NCBI RefSeq assembly: GCF_963678635.1
Contig: NC_087069.1
Location: 5,379,472 to 5,443,471 of the forward strand
Direction: 5' to 3'
DNA length: 64,000 nucleotides
Source of the DNA: Symsagittifera roscoffensis
Taxonomy: Eukaryota > Xenacoelomorpha > Acoela > Convolutidae
Part shown: piece by piece, positions 21,571 to 30,280 of the stretch
Numbering within the stretch: position 1 is the first letter of the stretch
Layout of the letters: each line of letters begins with the position of its first letter
Translations under genes and position numbers: made by a program
Notes under the pieces: model-generated
What the model was told of the DNA's origin: nothing
The model's input: the letters and a program-made list of their open reading frames with translations, nothing else
Databases searched by the model: none

Positions 21571-21759
21571 ATGATACGAACCATTTTTAGTAGAACCGAT
21601 ATTTTTTTACTATTTGTAATTTTTATAACATTTCTATCATCCCTCATCTTGACAATATGCAAATGTATGAAAAAAGCAATCATCACATTCGCCCTAGCAA
21701 CAATTCTCCTAATTCTTTTTTTAGAAGAATACTATAATAAACATAAACTTTTTCACTAA
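21571..21759 (+). CDS. Small two-segment membrane protein
   Basis: 62 residues from an ATG at 21571. Two hydrophobic stretches (DIFLLFVIFITFLSSLILTI and AIITFALATILLILFL) are separated by a short Cys/Lys turn (CKCMKK), with a charged C-terminal tail. This predicts a hairpin membrane protein. It lies immediately before the Ser/Thr/Pro-rich ORF in the same strand and composition. No family recognised. Small hairpin membrane proteins occur in viruses, but nothing here proves such a role. The decayed relative is cut off before this region, so conservation cannot be tested in the window. Confidence 0.5.
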   Translation: MIRTIFSRTDIFLLFVIFITFLSSLILTICKCMKKAIITFALATILLILFLEEYYNKHKLFH

Positions 21760-21767
21760 AAGAATAG

Positions 21768-22898
21768 ACCAATAAGCTATCAAAAATTGCTACCCAACAG
21801 TCACAAAGTCAGTCTTCACCGACATCATCCCAAGAAAACCCAACAACACCTTCAACTACCCAAAATCCTCAAACATCTACACGAATTTCCTTTCAAGATA
21901 ACCCATATACTTTTGAAGAACGACACGCACGCTTATCTGAACCACTAGAACCCGTTCAACGGCAAGCACTTTTAAGTGAACCAACATACAATCTATACCC
22001 AACACTACCACCAGAACTAAGTAGAATACGACATCCTAGTCAAAACCAAAACACAATCGAAATAAATAGACAAATTATACATCCTCGAAGAAATAGAAAT
22101 TTTCAAACTCCCCGAGTTCATTTTGAAATACCTCAATCCCCATCACAAAACACTTCAGAAAAACCCACTGGTATCTTACCAGAAACCCCTACACTTCTTT
22201 CACAACGTAGCACCTCAAGCCTACCCTCAGATTACTTAGGTTCAACACCAACATCTGAACAAATACGTGAAAATCCCTTCAATCCCCCAAACCAAACATC
22301 ACAACTACCATATTGGACAACACATTCATTCACACAAGGTGAACAAAATATAACCAATGACCCAATAGATATTTCTTCAGATACAACATCCTCATCACTA
22401 CCGGAAACACTGTCACTACCATCAACACCATCAATTAGCCAAATTTCACCGACACCTTTTAACTTAAATTTTCCAAATAATCTCGACGCAAGATATCGAG
22501 AACAATCATCAACAACTATTCCTTTAAGACTAGATTGGAATACATTTACAGTACCTCCACCACTATTTGGACAACACTTAGAAAGTAATCGTCTTCACAA
22601 CTGGGCACTCAATAGACTACAATATCGACAAGACATCCACGACGATATTCGTGAACACAATATACAAATACTCCAACAAAATAGTTTACAATTAAAGTTT
22701 GAAATCACAGTTAAATTAAACAACATTACTCAACATCCCTATCCATTAAACCCACCAAATATAACAGCTCAATCACTACCACCACCATTTATAACAACTG
22801 AAGTAATATATAAATACGACAGATACACCAAAAAGACAATTGGTTACATCACATTTTATAACCCATATTCAGGATTATCATACACATGTATATTCTAA
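21768..22898 (+). CDS. ORF without ATG: Ser/Thr/Pro-rich plus globular C-terminus
   Basis: About 376 codons are open from a TAG at 21765 to a TAA at 22896-22898, with no ATG near the start. It could be a spliced exon, use a non-ATG start, or follow a frame break. The first two thirds are Ser/Thr/Pro/Gln-rich; the last third looks globular (RLDWNTFTVPPPLFGQ, then FEITVKLNN and YNPYSGLSYTCIF). Its last 13 bases overlap the start of env (ATG 22886). The length without stops in such AT-rich DNA argues it is real. No family recognised. It somewhat resembles in layout the ORF at 25501. Confidence 0.6.
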   Translation, partial: TNKLSKIATQQSQSQSSPTSSQENPTTPSTTQNPQTSTRISFQDNPYTFEERHARLSEPLEPVQRQALLSEPTYNLYPTLPPELSRIRHPSQNQNTIEINRQIIHPRRNRNFQTPRVHFEIPQSPSQNTSEKPTGILPETPTLLSQRSTSSLPSDYLGSTPTSEQIRENPFNPPNQTSQLPYWTTHSFTQGEQNITNDPIDISSDTTSSSLPETLSLPSTPSISQISPTPFNLNFPNNLDARYREQSSTTIPLRLDWNTFTVPPPLFGQHLESNRLHNWALNRLQYRQDIHDDIREHNIQILQQNSLQLKFEITVKLNNITQHPYPLNPPNITAQSLPPPFITTEVIYKYDRYTKKTIGYITFYNPYSGLSYTCIF

Positions 22899-24508
22899 AC
22901 TTATTAATTTTTCTCCAACTCCTTTTTCTAGTATTCTCAAATCAAAACATAAACCCTTCCCCCCGCACAGGACCACAAGATTTATTAGTAACACATTACG
23001 ATTGTGAAGAAAACGAACAAAAAACACTACACAAATATGCAATAAATCAAGTATCACAATGCGAAACAGAACCACAAGCCATAGGAACTACAAATGTAAT
23101 CGCAACACTTTACTCAAAAGCCCGAGCAACAACAGTTATCGGATATAAATTCACAGCAACATTTTCCGAAAAGAAAGTACATTGTTCACAAGTCTCAAAC
23201 GGAAATAAAAACCGACTTGACCATGAATCATTCTACCAGAGTAATATCGAACGACTTGTACATCTAAATCCCGAAGATTGTAAAAATGAGTTACTCCGAC
23301 TAAATATCACAAAAAATAAAAACACAGATAGAAAGTTAGTATATTTCCAAGTTTTTTCAGATTCTGTACATCAAGCAGAACTTGAGAGATATCAAGGACA
23401 TATAAAATTAGATGAAAAGTACCCATATAATGGCGCACACGGACGATTAACCTATGACATGCACGATAAACACTGGATACCACACATTGGTATAAATGAC
23501 CCATCAAACTGCAAAGCAGACAGAAAAAATAAAGGATACCAAGAAATAATGTTTTTCGATTGGAAAATACAACTCGAAAAAATACAACTCACACGCGATT
23601 TATCAGACAACACAATGATCTATCAAGGAATTAGATTACCTTGTAAAAACGATCAAGGCTATTGTGACCCTACAACACGAACACAAGCAACAATTGTTTG
23701 GTTCCCCGAAGACACATGTACAACATTTCAAGTAGCAAAAATACACGCTCGTATGATAAAATTTCACGAAAAATATTTTATACAGTCCATTCCATATGAA
23801 CAAGTAAACCCATCACGAAAACAAAGTTCTAATTTTAGAAACATACACAATATAGAAAATAAATTGACACGTTTTCAAATATATCAAGAAACAGAACTTG
23901 CATGTAAATACAGAAACCCACTTCACAAAACACAATACTCTGAAATATTAGTTGAATACGAAAAAGGATTCGACATGACCACTGGAAAAATAAAAATCGA
24001 CCCATATGCCACAGGTCATCCTCCAAACGAAGGAACATCATATATACCAGTTAATTTTCAAAAAAGTAAAGGTCAACCCGGTGGACATCTAAAGCCCCAT
24101 GACACTAGGAGCACACGTTTACAAGAACTATCACTAATGAATAGTACATATTTCGGTAATATCCACTATGATATTCACTTAGATATGAAACTAGACTACA
24201 CGATTAGCCGAATTTTTCAAGAAATGTCACTCTCCGAATTAGAAACACTACACCAACTATGTGAATTAGAAAGAACACAAATACTACAATCACTTGCACT
24301 AGCAGTATTAAAAATACCCTACGCAGGATATTTACTATCAGGAAATAGATCAAATTTTTTAGACTACGAAGGAAACATTTTATGGTTTTATACTTGTACC
24401 AAAAAAGTATCACCACTATACGTTTTTGAAGACAAACGATGCTATAAAAGAATCCCTATCTTTTATAAGAATAAAGTATATTTCGTTGACACACTTTCAA
24501 GAAGAACC
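22886..24508 (+). CDS. env: Env-like glycoprotein, ectodomain
   Basis: 541 residues from the ATG at 22886. Begins with a strong signal peptide (MYILNLLIFLQLLFLVFS), is Cys-rich, and has several N-x-S/T sites. It ends at a TAA (24509-24511); the same frame reopens and continues into the next entry, which supplies the membrane anchor, so this stop interrupts the gene. The spacing of Cys residues near the end (FYTCTKK...KRCYKRIPI) and the overall layout remind me of jingchuvirus/chuvirus-type glycoproteins known to have been captured by invertebrate LTR elements. That assignment is tentative. It would act in cell-to-cell transfer of the particle if functional; this copy is broken. Confidence 0.65.
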
Positions 24509-24511
24509 TAA

Positions 24512-25504
24512 TTCTGGGATACCGCAGTCCCATGTGGATCAGAAAATAGCCACAATGTAGTACAACTAAACCCTGATGAAGATAAATATTACCTTCTCAC
24601 CCCATATCCCACATTAATGCAATCACTCAAAAAATTTTCACCAGAAAGCATTCGCGCTATCGCCCGAAACCCAAATATAGACTTACAATCAATAGGAATA
24701 TACTCAAAATCAGATATTCAACATCACATTAGAACACAACAATTCCAAGAATTACTAACACAAATGGACACAATACAAAGACAATCAATTGACCAAAACT
24801 TACGCAAACTTGCCGAAACCGCAGGGTTTGCAGACATCTATACGCAAGACTATAGCGGATATTTTAAAGACATTAAAGATTATATATATCTAAACGGTGA
24901 AAAATACCGTCCCCAAGATATATCACCTATCAATATTTTTAGCTTTGTTACACTCAAGAATGAAATTCTTGATTTTCTAGGATGGCCCTACTACATCTTA
25001 GAAAAACTGACTATTTTATACGCAATGTTTAATTTTATTGGATTTCTTTTTTCACTCTTAAAAGGAATCTATAACACATGTGATATACACACTCAAGTCA
25101 ATAGACAAGCAAGTGTAGCACGCATACTATTTGCAGGATTTTTTGGAATTTTTTCTACATCAATAAACAAAATTCTTTTAGACGCACAAATAAAAGAATA
25201 CAACACAAAAATAGCAACAAGACAGAACACATACGACGAAGAACATAACAATGTAGACACAACGCCAACAGCACCACAGTTACCACCCCTACCACATAAC
25301 CATACATTATCCCTAGTCCCACGTAATTTTCGAAATTTAGCAATAACACATAATCCAAATTTTAGACCAACCATATCACAAAGTCCCATCCAACATATAA
25401 TGACACACCACTCACAAGACGAAAATACTTATGAACAAATTATAGAACAACCCCATACCACCGCTTTTCAGTCTCAAAATAATAATTTTTTTAGCCCACG
25501 ATGA
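24512..25504 (+). CDS. env: Env-like glycoprotein, membrane-anchor part
   Basis: In frame with the previous entry across the TAA; first ATG 24617 (295 residues). Contains an amphipathic Gln/Leu-rich stretch (about residues 50-75), then a hydrophobic segment (TILYAMFNFIGFLFSLL) and a second one (VARILFAGFFGIFSTSI), followed by a cytoplasmic-type tail rich in Pro, His, Asn and Gln. The tail carries Pro-Thr-Ala-Pro closely followed by PPLP, and a Tyr-x-x-Ile motif. Its TGA overlaps the next ATG (ATGA at 25501-25504). Confidence 0.6.
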   Translation, partial: FWDTAVPCGSENSHNVVQLNPDEDKYYLLTPYPTLMQSLKKFSPESIRAIARNPNIDLQSIGIYSKSDIQHHIRTQQFQELLTQMDTIQRQSIDQNLRKLAETAGFADIYTQDYSGYFKDIKDYIYLNGEKYRPQDISPINIFSFVTLKNEILDFLGWPYYILEKLTILYAMFNFIGFLFSLLKGIYNTCDIHTQVNRQASVARILFAGFFGIFSTSINKILLDAQIKEYNTKIATRQNTYDEEHNNVDTTPTAPQLPPLPHNHTLSLVPRNFRNLAITHNPNFRPTISQSPIQHIMTHHSQDENTYEQIIEQPHTTAFQSQNNNFFSPR

Positions 25505-26463
25505 GCCGACAACTTGGATCCCTACACCGTTCAAATTCCCATCCAACCAACCTCACTACTCCAATTACAATAATACCACTTTTTGCTTTCCCACCACCCG
25601 ATTTCCCAACCAGTAATGTAACATCAGGCATGAATTCCGATACTAATTCACACATCTCAGTTTTATACTCCACCTCACAACTCAATAACCCGAATATTGA
25701 AACCCCCGATGAATTTGCCGACTCTGAACCATCTCCATCCAATAATTTTCACACCAACCCCTCAGTTTTTTCCCAACCCCCTTTTCAACCAATACTACCA
25801 AATAACCCTGTCCCCACCAATTCTACACCCTCTTATGCTTCCCAAGTCACTCCAACCTATTCTTCCCTTCATTCAGACCGATCATCCAATTCTCCAGATA
25901 CCCCCCAAATCTCCCCAGAACTAGATAATTTTATTACCTTACAACAACAACCCTACCACCTTGACACCCCCACCATAAACCAAATTTCATCCACAATAGA
26001 TTCATCCAACCCTCCTACCCCTACACCCTCTTCAATTTATACCGAATCATTAGCACCATCATCCACATCTACTGAATCTTCACTCAGCACTAATAGAGCT
26101 TATCGCACTTTTGAAAGAAAGTTCCCCAACCATCCTTTCCCAGCAAAACCAGGAACAGCCCGTGAATATATAAATCATCCAAATCACACTAACACAAAAG
26201 AATTTTTGGCTATCACCTTACCCTCATTTCCACAATACACCTTAAACACCCCTCACGACACTAACGAAACACGTAGCTTTGTAGACGAACACGTTTTAAT
26301 GCCTACCCTTCCTTGGACCTCATATTATCATTTTACTAATCCCCTTTGCTTACCTTTATCTAACACTCACATCGATATAGAACGAAATAAGGACATGCTA
26401 TATCGACTCACTACACCACTAACACCTAGACAATTTACTTACATCGGATATAAAAATCACTAA
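25501..26463 (+). CDS. Accessory ORF, part 1 (Ser/Thr/Pro-rich)
   Basis: 320 codons from an ATG that overlaps the stop of the preceding ORF (ATGA), a coupled arrangement. Residues 1-205 are Ser/Thr/Pro/Asn-rich and probably disordered; the remainder looks folded (LPWTSYYHF and so on). It ends at a TAA within an A-rich stretch; the adjacent frame is open from 26466 to 27308 and continues in similar style, so the two parts are probably one protein split by a single-base indel near 26450-26465. No known domain recognised. C-rich compared with pol. Confidence 0.55.
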   Translation: MSRQLGSLHRSNSHPTNLTTPITIIPLFAFPPPDFPTSNVTSGMNSDTNSHISVLYSTSQLNNPNIETPDEFADSEPSPSNNFHTNPSVFSQPPFQPILPNNPVPTNSTPSYASQVTPTYSSLHSDRSSNSPDTPQISPELDNFITLQQQPYHLDTPTINQISSTIDSSNPPTPTPSSIYTESLAPSSTSTESSLSTNRAYRTFERKFPNHPFPAKPGTAREYINHPNHTNTKEFLAITLPSFPQYTLNTPHDTNETRSFVDEHVLMPTLPWTSYYHFTNPLCLPLSNTHIDIERNKDMLYRLTTPLTPRQFTYIGYKNH

Positions 26464-26465
26464 AA

Positions 26466-27308
26466 ACACACACTGCACCCCGAGCTAACGAATATACGCT
26501 AGAATATTACGATCATAACATCATCAGAACTAACCAAGATCAATTCTTAGACGATGACCGCTTCGCTAACCCACAAATCACAGAAAAATTTTTCATTAAA
26601 ACACCATATGTATTTACACTCAATATCTTTGATCGCAAATTTGACCACATCATCTCAGAAGCACTAACAGACACGCAAGCCTACGAAAGTTTTAAAGAAC
26701 GCTTCCAAATATTTTCAGTAACCTTTCATTTCCTTGCACCACATGAAAGAGATTTGCACTGCTCACACGATATTATGTTGCGCACTAAACAAACTCACAC
26801 ATATACATATTATCGTTTTATCCAAAATCACTTCGACCTACACACTCCCTCCAGACAACCACACCACCGTTTCCAATTCATCAATTCCAAATACACCTCA
26901 CCATTTTTTCTTAACTTCACATATTGCATTAAAGATACTAACCTTCATGGTATTCTTCGTAATTATGATCCCATAACCCAAATGTATATTTTTTGTCCCA
27001 TCACCAAGACCTTCAACGCAGAAGAATCCCGACCCTTCCTTCTCCCACACGAATTTGTTCAACCTATAGAAATCCCCATTTTAGAATTCATCCACAACAC
27101 TAAATTCAATCACAAATTATATAATCTAATCCAAAACACACCTTATGAGTTTGCAGTTGGCACTGAAGAACTAACCACCATTAAAGCACTTCAATTGCTT
27201 TGGCCACTGCTTCAAACTAAAAATATCATCCGCATCTTAGCTAAATTACTAACAACTTCAGATCTCATCCACGACATCTTCCCCCACGGTTTCTTCCCCG
27301 ACGACTAA
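26466..27308 (+). CDS. Accessory ORF, part 2 (frame-shifted continuation)
   Basis: About 280 codons without stops; the first ATG in frame is well inside, so the segment is visible only if read as a continuation of part 1. Globular composition with many aromatic residues and His (FFIKTPYVFTLNIFDRKF, ILRNYDPITQMYIF), C-terminus IFPHGFFPDD. No membrane segment. Not recognised as env, dUTPase, RNase H or protease. Immediately after the stop lies a consensus splice donor. Function unknown. Confidence 0.5.
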   Translation, partial: THTAPRANEYTLEYYDHNIIRTNQDQFLDDDRFANPQITEKFFIKTPYVFTLNIFDRKFDHIISEALTDTQAYESFKERFQIFSVTFHFLAPHERDLHCSHDIMLRTKQTHTYTYYRFIQNHFDLHTPSRQPHHRFQFINSKYTSPFFLNFTYCIKDTNLHGILRNYDPITQMYIFCPITKTFNAEESRPFLLPHEFVQPIEIPILEFIHNTKFNHKLYNLIQNTPYEFAVGTEELTTIKALQLLWPLLQTKNIIRILAKLLTTSDLIHDIFPHGFFPDD

Positions 27309-27310
27309 CA

Positions 27311-27390
27311 GGTAAGTATGAATTATACATATTATTAACTAATAAAAATAAAAATTAGAAACTAACCATTCTTTATCCAAGTCTTCTTTA
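27311..27390 (+). promoter_or_regulatory. Consensus splice donor and possible 80-bp intron
   Basis: CAG|GTAAGTAT directly after the ORF stop matches the metazoan 5' splice consensus. About 75-80 bp later CTTCTTTAG offers an acceptor, with an ACTAAC branch-like motif upstream. Whether it is used is unknown. Confidence 0.35.
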
Positions 27391-28377
27391 GAATTTTAGC
27401 CTTCATCCAACGATCATCTGAAAAATTCACAAACGAAAAATAAAAAATAGAAAACTTCTTCAAAACTGTTTAAAACTCTATTAATTTTTTGCACTAACAA
27501 TTAAATAAATATAATACCAATGCAGTAATTTAATTTATAAATTTTTTCCCCCACAAGCAGTAAATCTAATTATGATGAAAATTTGTAACTTCTTTTTTCC
27601 CAACAAATAGCAGTAAAATTTGAATTTCTATGTAATAAATTGATAAAACGAAAATGCAGTACTAACCTTTGGATATTTCCATTCATTCGCACAAAAATCC
27701 TATCCACACTCGCTCAGCTCGCCCACGAAGAATTGTTTAAAATAATGAATTTCAGTTTCAAGCTTTCAAACTCAACAACTCTAACATAAATAACACGTTT
27801 CAAACTTTCCTTTAACCCGGTTGGAAAGGAATTATATACTAAACAACACTAACCAACGCAGCTTACTAAACACCACAAATCATAGAATAACAGCATGACT
27901 AAGAAAAGGAAACCAACGGTACCCAAACCGGATTAACCCAGTTTAAAACTGGATAATTTATTCTTTTGAAGACTATTATAAAGTCTAAAAAAGAAATAAT
28001 AAAACACAAAAAAGTCGAAATACAAACCCATACCACAAACAATTTGATTTTTGAAAAAAAAACACAAACAACAAAACATAAGAAAAACCACAACAAACCC
28101 AACATAAAACGTTGTCACATAACAGGACCTCTCACAAAAACCGCATGCAATCATACTCCCACTCCTGGCCTAACCCACCAGAAGAGGACGTCCTGAGCAT
28201 GCTCTATAGCCGGCCTAACCCACCGTGCTACATCCACGCTTTGTGACCACACTCCTATTTTTAATAAGAGCTACTCAAGGGTGAGTAACTCTTCAAAATA
28301 ACTGAACTAAAACAAAAAGCGTTTGTGAAAACAACTAACCAAAATCATAATTAAAAAACATTAAACTAATAAAAGTT
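27391..28377 (+). other. Non-coding 3' region of the giant element
   Basis: No credible ORF; AT-rich then C-rich. The phrase GCCTAACCCACC occurs twice (near 28167 and 28213). A short stem GAGCTACTCA/TGAGTAACTC lies at about 28268-28291. Confidence 0.45.
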
Positions 28378-28857
28378 TTATAAAATGTAAATTATATTAT
28401 GCAATATATAGATCAGCATACAACACCAAGGACGAACATCCAAAGACAAAACGACCCCACTACACTCGAAAAAGAATGGCCAACCACAATCGATATGCCG
28501 CTCACAAACACAACTCAAATGATTTAGAGTACGACTTGACTTCGCAGAAAAGGACTTCATTGAACTAGACCAATGACCACCTCGATGTTCAAGTATACGT
28601 ACAGATCCGAGTAACCAGGCATCCCCTCCACGCACAATCTACACGCCATTCCCAGACAAGATCAAACACAAAGAAGTTCTCATCAATGAAACAGAAAAAC
28701 CTGACATAGCCAACCATTCTGAAATCAGATTTGAGTTTGTTGCGAAAACCCAGTCGTTGTCATGAGAAGACACAACGATTGAACCTGGAACTTCTCTAAC
28801 AAGAGAACCCAGAAGAAATATGATGTTCGCCAAATACCAACGTCCATCATCCATCCT
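28378..28857 (-). CDS. Antisense ORF with one stop, unknown
   Basis: On the minus strand about 155 codons share one frame, from an ATG at 28854 down to 28378, interrupted once by a TAG near 28639. The composition is less A-rich than the rest of the element. Trp, Cys and hydrophobic residues are common, but I recognise no family. It could be a captured host fragment, an antisense gene, or chance. Confidence 0.25.
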
Positions 28858-28899
28858 TTGAATTACAGAAAGACTATTCTAAAAAACTCTGTAAAACCC

Positions 28900-28906
28900 G
28901 GATGGG
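28900..28906 (+). promoter_or_regulatory. Short polypurine tract
   Basis: GGATGGG abuts the 3' LTR, the usual place for plus-strand priming. It is short, and pyrimidines lie just upstream. Confidence 0.45.
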
Positions 28907-29316
28907 TGGAACCTGATCTAAACTACATTTTATGATTGGATAAATTAGATATTTTACCAATGTAAAGTATTTAATATTAACCAATCATGATCCATCTGAC
29001 TAACAATCCACTTATTTGTAAGTGCTGAAATTACTTGTAATTTCAGCACCAGAGAGATTTGAATTTAACTTAGAAATTAGTTGACTCTCCAAGAAGACTT
29101 CAGCAGCCGCAATAAACCAGTATACCCTAGATCTATTGAGCCTAGCAGAGACTAGTTAAACAACCTGAGACTAGATAGTATAAGAGTAAGATTAGGATTG
29201 GTATTAGACTAAGAAGTTGCACGAATCTATCCGGCCGAAAATAAGATAGCGTGACGAGCAGACGGTGTACCCTATCCGAAATTACTCTATGAGTTATACA
29301 CATCGGTCCTAACTCA
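28907..29316 (+). repeat. 3' LTR of the giant element
   Basis: 410 bp, identical to the 5' LTR except for one A/G difference. Followed by the TSD CTTC at 29317-29320. Carries the same 28-bp palindrome (29022-29049) and AATAAA (29111-29116). Confidence 0.95.
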
Positions 29317-29320
29317 CTTC

Positions 29321-30101
29321 AGCCAAATTACTATGAGTCAGATTTCAAAATTTGTCTGAACTTCCAATTCTACCTCAAAGAATAGGGCTGCCTTCCAATT
29401 GATATGAAATGACTTATTTTAATCATTTTAAGTACTACGGCTTAAATACTGCACACTTAACTGAAAAATTGGATTTAAAAACGTTTCAATGCAAAAAAGC
29501 GGGTTGCAATTAGAACATACCTTTCCGACTTCATTACTCTCAGAAAACAATGACTAACAAAGCCCAAAAAATCTCCAAGTAGAACTTTATTTTCATCTTC
29601 TCTGTTTGTATGGTTTGTGGGATCGGGGGTTAACTTTTCATCTTCTCTGTTTGTATGGTTTGTGGGATCGCGGGTTAACTAAGAAATCTGCTAAAACAAA
29701 TTGAATCTAGCTAAAATTTGCTTGAATTGCAGTTGTTTTAGATAGCAAGCGCTTTTCCCTTTTTGAATGTGCACTAAATATTTTAAACTAATCTGAAAAA
29801 AAAAACATTAAAAAAATTCAGAAGCGTTTTTAATGACATAGAAAGATATTGTTTTAAATCAGCTATACGACTAACAGGGGTTTTGAATATGATACCACAA
29901 TTGCACTCCTACGAGCTTTCAGCAAGGTATCTGAATGGTCGAAAAAAATTCCGCCGATAGTTATTCACTCCTTCGTGAATTATAGTCAGAGCAGAAAAAC
30001 AAACATACATTTTGTATATTTATCATAATTAAAATTTTTTATAATATTTTTAATCGATTCGCAAAAAACATCCCTGTGATCTTATTCTGTCTTAATCATA
30101 G
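29321..30101. other. Host flank or intron with a small tandem duplication
   Basis: No gene seen. A 45-bp unit containing TTTTCATCTTCTCTGTTTGT and ending GGGTTAAC is duplicated at about 29590-29679 with one G/C difference. The end (TGTCTTAATCATAG) is a plausible 3' splice site for the exon at 30102. Confidence 0.5.
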
Positions 30102-30280
30102 CGACTGAAGACGAACTGTCGCAAGATAATAGCCATGATAATCCTATCTGACTCAATCAACACTCTTAATCTGGGCTTGAAGATCCAGCTGAAAGAGCAG
30201 TTTGAGAAAGACAACTTCTTTGGACTCTGTATTCTGACTAATTTGTTCCAGGATATCACTACGCAATGGTCGCAAATGTG
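30102..30280 (+). CDS. Seven-transmembrane receptor, exon with TM2 and TM3 start
   Basis: 179 nt between an acceptor (pyrimidine-rich ...AATCATAG) and a strong donor (GTG|GTGAGTG). Encodes RLKTNCRKIIAMIILSDSIN, where the basic intracellular loop runs into TM2 with the usual Asp, then an extracellular loop, then NFFGLCILTNLF with the conserved TM3-entry Cys. It ends in phase 2 and joins in frame to the exon at 37763, regenerating a Trp codon. Codons end mostly in G/C, unlike the flanks. With the later exons it resembles the cAMP-receptor/GPR157/secretin-like branch rather than rhodopsin-like receptors, since no DRY motif is seen. The exon with TM1 is not identified with confidence. Confidence 0.6.

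Larger units (their letters stand above)
10582..29316 (+). mobile_element. Giant env-bearing LTR retrotransposon, 18.7 kb
   Basis: Two 410-bp LTRs (10582-10991 and 28907-29316) beginning TGGAACC and ending AACTCA differ at one position (an A/G difference in the AGTATAA[A/G]AGTAAG stretch). With the TSD and a PBS starting two bases after the 5' LTR, this defines a complete, recent insertion. Pol order is protease, RT, RNase H, integrase, which is the Ty3/gypsy order. The coding strand is visibly A-rich and G-poor from 12 to 28 kb. Beyond gag-pol it carries about 8 kb of 3' sequence with at least four further ORFs, unusually long for this class. A decayed relative begins at 58526. Confidence 0.93.

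Noticed and set aside
15183-24511. Reassigned TAA codon (alternative genetic code)
   Set aside because: TAA ends many other ORFs normally, the BEL ORF also stops at TAA, and only three internal TAA codons occur in one element copy.
7507-30280. Direct splice from 7660 to 30102 to complete the receptor with TM1
   Set aside because: The donor leaves phase 1 but the acceptor frame needs phase 0, and the helix is not a clear TM1 of this receptor type.
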